Assembly: GCA_937901125.1 (NCBI GenBank)
Contig: CALCGT010000009.1
Location: 1-27,182, forward strand
DNA from: an uncultured Clostridia bacterium
Lineage (GTDB): Bacteria; Bacillota; Clostridia; Lachnospirales; Anaerotignaceae
Length of the DNA: 27,182 bases
Reading direction: 5' to 3'
Of this stretch, positions 24,876-27,182 are shown piece by piece; the first letter of the stretch is position 1, and every line of letters begins with the position of its first letter. The position numbers were made by a program, and so were the translations under genes. Below the pieces are notes generated by a model. The model was given only the letters and a program-made list of their open reading frames with translations. It was not told where the DNA came from and searched no databases.

Positions 24876-25391
24876 ATGAATCCTATCGTAACATTTGAAA
24901 TGAATGATGGCAGCATCATCAAAGCAGAACTGTATCCCGAAATCGCACCCAACACGGTAAACAACTTCATCTCTTTGGTGAAGAAAGGTTTCTATGACGG
25001 CAAAATTTTCCACAGAGTCATTCGTGGTTTTATGATTCAGGGCGGCTGCCCCGAAGGCACAGGCATGGGTGGCCCTGGCTACCACATTGCAGGCGAATTC
25101 AGCATGGCTGGCTTCAAAAATGACCTGAAACATACAGCAGGTGTTCTGTCCATGGCTCGTGCAATGCACCCCCACAGCGCAGGCTCTCAGTTCTTCATCA
25201 TGCATGAAACAAGCCCTCATCTGGATGGTCAGTATGCAGCATTCGGCAAAGTGATCGAAGGTTTGGATGTTGTAAATAAAATTGCTGAAACAAAAACAAA
25301 CCGTCAGGATCGTCCCCTGGAAGATCAGGTGATGGTAAAAGTAACAGTAGATACTTTCGGCGTAGAATATCCCGAACCTGAAAAAATGTAA
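24876..25391 (+). CDS. ppiB: Peptidyl-prolyl cis-trans isomerase, cyclophilin type
   Basis: A 171-residue cytoplasmic cyclophilin that speeds proline isomerisation in protein folding; there is no signal peptide. The active-site region reads FHRVIRGFMIQGG, followed by GGPGYHIAGEF, LSMARAMHPHSAGSQFFI and YAAFGKVIEGLDVV, all family hallmarks. The length is typical. AAAGGAAG is well placed before the ATG. A weak promoter may lie at 24805-24831 (TTGAAT, 15-base gap, TAAAAT). Downstream lies a GC-rich structured element instead of an obvious terminator. Confidence 0.95.
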   Translation: MNPIVTFEMNDGSIIKAELYPEIAPNTVNNFISLVKKGFYDGKIFHRVIRGFMIQGGCPEGTGMGGPGYHIAGEFSMAGFKNDLKHTAGVLSMARAMHPHSAGSQFFIMHETSPHLDGQYAAFGKVIEGLDVVNKIAETKTNRQDRPLEDQVMVKVTVDTFGVEYPEPEKM

Positions 25392-25415
25392 CGAAGCGAA
25401 GAAAACCGCTTTTCA

Positions 25416-25480
25416 ACCGGGCAGGCACCCATTTATTTACGAGATGCAGTGCCTGTTCGGACTGAAAAAATTTGCCCGGT
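25416..25480 (+). other. Structured intergenic element between ppiB and tRNA-Leu
   Basis: ACCGGGCA (25416-25423) pairs with TGCCCGGT (25473-25480). Inside, AGGCAC (25423-25428) pairs with GTGCCT (25449-25454), and a short UUCG/UGAA hairpin can form at 25456-25466, giving a three-way junction. No T run follows the outer stem. It may be a 3' UTR structure of ppiB, a small RNA or an inefficient terminator. It matches no RNA family I recognise. Confidence 0.45.
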
Positions 25481-25504
25481 GAATTTATAAAATAAAAAAA
25501 CTGC

Positions 25505-25533
25505 TTGCATTTCTGACTGATTTGTGATAATAT
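25505..25533 (+). promoter_or_regulatory. Probable promoter of tRNA-Leu, flanked by an inverted repeat
   Basis: TTGCAT at 25505-25510 and TAATAT at 25528-25533 are 17 bases apart. An 8-base inverted repeat, AACTGCTT (25499-25506) and AAGCAGTT (25538-25545), brackets the promoter. Confidence 0.45.
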
Positions 25534-25551
25534 GTTTAAGCAGTTAATTTT

Positions 25552-25635
25552 GCGGCTGTGGCGGAACTGGCAGACGCATCAGACTCAAAATCTGACGCTG
25601 GTGACAGCGTGTGGGTTCGAGTCCCACCAGCCGCA
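25552..25635 (+). tRNA. tRNA-Leu(CAA)
   Basis: An 84-base class II tRNA. The acceptor stem GCGGCTG pairs with CAGCCGC, discriminator A at 25635, and CCA is not encoded. The anticodon arm is TCAGA-CTCAAAA-TCTGA, giving anticodon CAA (codon UUG). The long variable arm (CGCTG-GTGA-CAGCG) and the T arm GTGGG-TTCGAGT-CCCAC are complete. The neighbouring integrase remnant suggests it served as an integration site. Confidence 0.97.
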
Positions 25636-25644
25636 TAAGTTTTT

Positions 25645-25671
25645 CGAATATTCAGGAATGTTGAATATTCG
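25645..25671 (+). other. Inverted repeat after tRNA-Leu
   Basis: CGAATATTC (25645-25653) and GAATATTCG (25663-25671) form a perfect 9-bp stem with a 9-base loop, between the tRNA and its terminator. It could aid 3' processing or be a recombination-related site. Confidence 0.4.
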
Positions 25672-25677
25672 GGTTTT

Positions 25678-25726
25678 CCCCGTAATCATTGAAAAATCAA
25701 TGGTTGCGGGGATTTCTTTTTTTATT
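25678..25726 (+). terminator. Terminator of tRNA-Leu
   Basis: A 15-bp stem pairs 25678-25692 with 25697-25711 over an AAAA loop, followed by ATTTCTTTTTTT. Confidence 0.85.
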
Positions 25727-25793
25727 TCTGTATGAATAAAATTCATGAGAAATCAAAAGATTTTACCTGAAATTAAGTGCGATGCAACTTTTT

Positions 25794-26845
25794 TTAGTTG
25801 ATAAAATTATCCGAAAAGTATTGATTTATCTGGCTTGCGACAGCTTTCTTTTTATCATTCATGGTGTGCTGGTAAACTCTATGCAACATATTTTCCGTTT
25901 CATGGCCCATCATTTCCATGGCGTATTTGTTTGGCACATTGTTTGCCAGCATGACGGATGCGTAATAATGCCGAAGGGAATGGAAGGTGCATTTGTTTAT
26001 GCCAGCCTGCCTAGTCATGGTATCAAAATAGTCTGAGATTTGGGACGGTGTCAGATCGACCAGCTTATTCGTTTTGGATCTTCCTTCCATGGCTGCATTG
26101 ACATCATCCAGAATAATCGGCGGAATTACCATATCACGCCGTCCAGCTTTGGTCTTAGGCGGCTTTTCCACCCATTTCCCGTCTGGGGAGAGGACAACAG
26201 ATCTCCGCACATGAAGGATTTGGCTTTTCATATCCACATCATCTACATGGATACCGCAAATTTCGCCCCTACGTAGCCCCAGAAACGCCGCAAGCTTTAC
26301 GGCAAGGATTGGTCGGCTAAAGGAGAAACATCCAACAGCAGGCGTATATCGCTTTCAGATGGGATGTCTATATCCTTCTTGCGGTAGTCAGGGTAGGAAA
26401 AATGGTACCGAAATTCGGGTGCGAACATTTCCATGGATGCCGTCAGAAGGGCATAGATGTTTTGGATGTATTTCGGGGAGTGCTTGGCTACCTCCTGATT
26501 GATTTCCGACTGGATCAGCTCGTTTGTCAGCCGATTCAGCTTGATATGCCCAATGATGGGGTATTTGGTTTTCTGGATCATCTGGTACCCTCGGATGGTG
26601 GAAGGGGAGAGAATGTTGGATTTCAGATTGATGTATTTTTTCACAGCTTCCGAAACGGTAAGATCGTTTGGCAGTTTGTCCTTCTTGCGGTTGACTTCAA
26701 ATTCCTTTGCCATCCGTTCGCAATCCTTTTTCTTTTCTGCGGTAAATCGTTGATAGATTCTTTTTGGTTTTCCGTTTTTGGTGATGGTATGGCTATAGAC
26801 CAGTATTGTCCATGTGCCATTTTTGTTTTGCTTTGCTTCAGCCAT
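25794..26845 (-). pseudogene. Tyrosine recombinase (integrase) broken by one frameshift
   Basis: Reading leftwards, the N-terminal part (182 residues from the ATG at 26845) has the arm-type DNA-binding region (GTWTILVYSHTITKNGKPKR) and the SAM-like core-binding domain. It runs off frame at about 26319-26323 in a TTT stretch. The rest continues in another frame (RPILAVKLAAFLGLRRGEI onwards) to the stop at 25794. The catalytic set is otherwise complete: Arg in GLRRGEI, HSLRH, MGHET and the Tyr in VYQHT. One missing base explains the break. AAAGGAGGTC gives a strong ribosome binding site. It points at tRNA-Leu, as in elements that integrate into tRNA genes. A sequencing error is the alternative. 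Confidence 0.88.
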
Positions 26846-26878
26846 AAAAAAAGACCTCCTTTTGTGTATACAAATAAG

Positions 26879-26932
26879 GCGGTCATGTGGTATAATTTGC
26901 TTGCGACGGCTGTTATACCATGGTATGACCGC
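26879..26932. promoter_or_regulatory. Inverted-repeat control region upstream of the integrase gene
   Basis: GCGGTCAT-GTGGTATAA (26879-26895) reappears inverted as TTATACCATGGTATGACCGC (26913-26932), 17 bases apart; the right arm carries 3 extra bases and a 12-base perfect palindrome ATACCATGGTAT (26915-26926). This looks like paired operators for an element-encoded repressor or excisionase. TATAAT at 26891-26896 could be a plus-strand -10 box. Confidence 0.5.
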
Positions 26933-26979
26933 TATATAAATCTTCTTTCCTGTTGGTAGCGGGAAGGGGGATTTTTAAT

Positions 26980-27126
26980 TTATGGAGTTTCCTTTGCTTC
27001 TTCTTTTGGTGGTTCCTCTTTTTTTATAACACAGAGTGAGTCTGAAAGATTATGTGGAGGTTTACCAACACAAGAATGCAGACCATCTATATGCTCATTT
27101 AGACTATCCTTTATGTTATGCCACAT
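26980..27126 (-). CDS. Short hypothetical ORF upstream of the integrase remnant
   Basis: A 48-residue frame starting MWHNIKDSLNEHID and ending in a charged, proline-rich tail KKEEPPKEEAKETP. No clear ribosome binding site is near the ATG at 27126, and an in-frame stop lies 4 codons upstream, so it is not simply the end of a longer gene entering from the right. It ends 134 bases before the integrase start. It resembles the small proteins of phage or conjugative elements in size and composition only; no family is recognised. Confidence 0.3.
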   Translation of the reverse strand: MWHNIKDSLNEHIDGLHSCVGKPPHNLSDSLCVIKKEEPPKEEAKETP

Positions 27127-27182
27127 TTGTAGTGGTCAAGCCTTTTTGTAACACTACCGCCTAATTATTCCAATGCAAACCG

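Noticed and set aside
25416..25480. Integron attC site
   Set aside because: The inverted arms do not carry the conserved core sites of attC and no integron integrase or cassette is present.
25785..25800. CAAC-T7-AGTTG hairpin as integrase terminator
   Set aside because: A 5-bp stem overlapping the stop region with no T run on the minus strand is too weak to call.

Overview
The window looks like a chromosomal segment of a Gram-positive, spore-forming anaerobe of the class Clostridia, probably of the Lachnospiraceae/Anaerotignum type. Supporting this are a SpoVB/MurJ-type flippase, a GerM-type protein, HPr kinase with a Crh-like HPr, WhiA, a T-box leader, strong AGGAGG-type ribosome binding sites and Firmicutes gene order. 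Genus is an inference. Most of the window is dense housekeeping DNA; only the two ends look like accessory or decaying DNA.

Layout. 1-450 is AT-rich and holds only the broken 3' part of a membrane-protein gene and its terminator. 495-4070 carries typA and a lipid-flippase gene. 4197-10123 carries uvrC and then hprK-murB-rapZ-whiA-HPr-like, linking carbon-catabolite signalling (HprK and its likely target) to cell-wall precursor synthesis (MurB) and the RapZ/WhiA pair. 10164-10797 is queT (queuosine-precursor transporter) behind a leader that can fold as an H-type pseudoknot over the ribosome binding site. 10850-13971 is a tryptophan-specific T-box leader (UGG specifier) and the three-gene transporter it should control, trpX-trpY-trpZ. 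After a set of three triloop hairpins and a bidirectional terminator comes the convergent dacF-type carboxypeptidase gene (14159-15529).

15676-22519 reads in one direction: comEA, an OmpR-family response regulator and its histidine kinase, a GerMN-domain protein, comEC and holA. This places two DNA-uptake genes around a two-component system and a sporulation-type protein. dinB (minus strand) converges on holA and diverges from a membrane-anchored metallophosphoesterase gene. ppiB follows.

The right end (25552-27182) has tRNA-Leu(CAA), a tyrosine-recombinase gene broken by one frameshift and pointing at the tRNA, an inverted-repeat regulatory region and a short ORF. It looks like one end of an integrated element in decay. 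No completely new multi-gene system is visible. The most interesting points are the queT leader, the Trp T-box/transporter unit, an HPr-like protein with Asp at the active-site His position, the structured intergenic elements, and the tRNA-associated integrase remnant.
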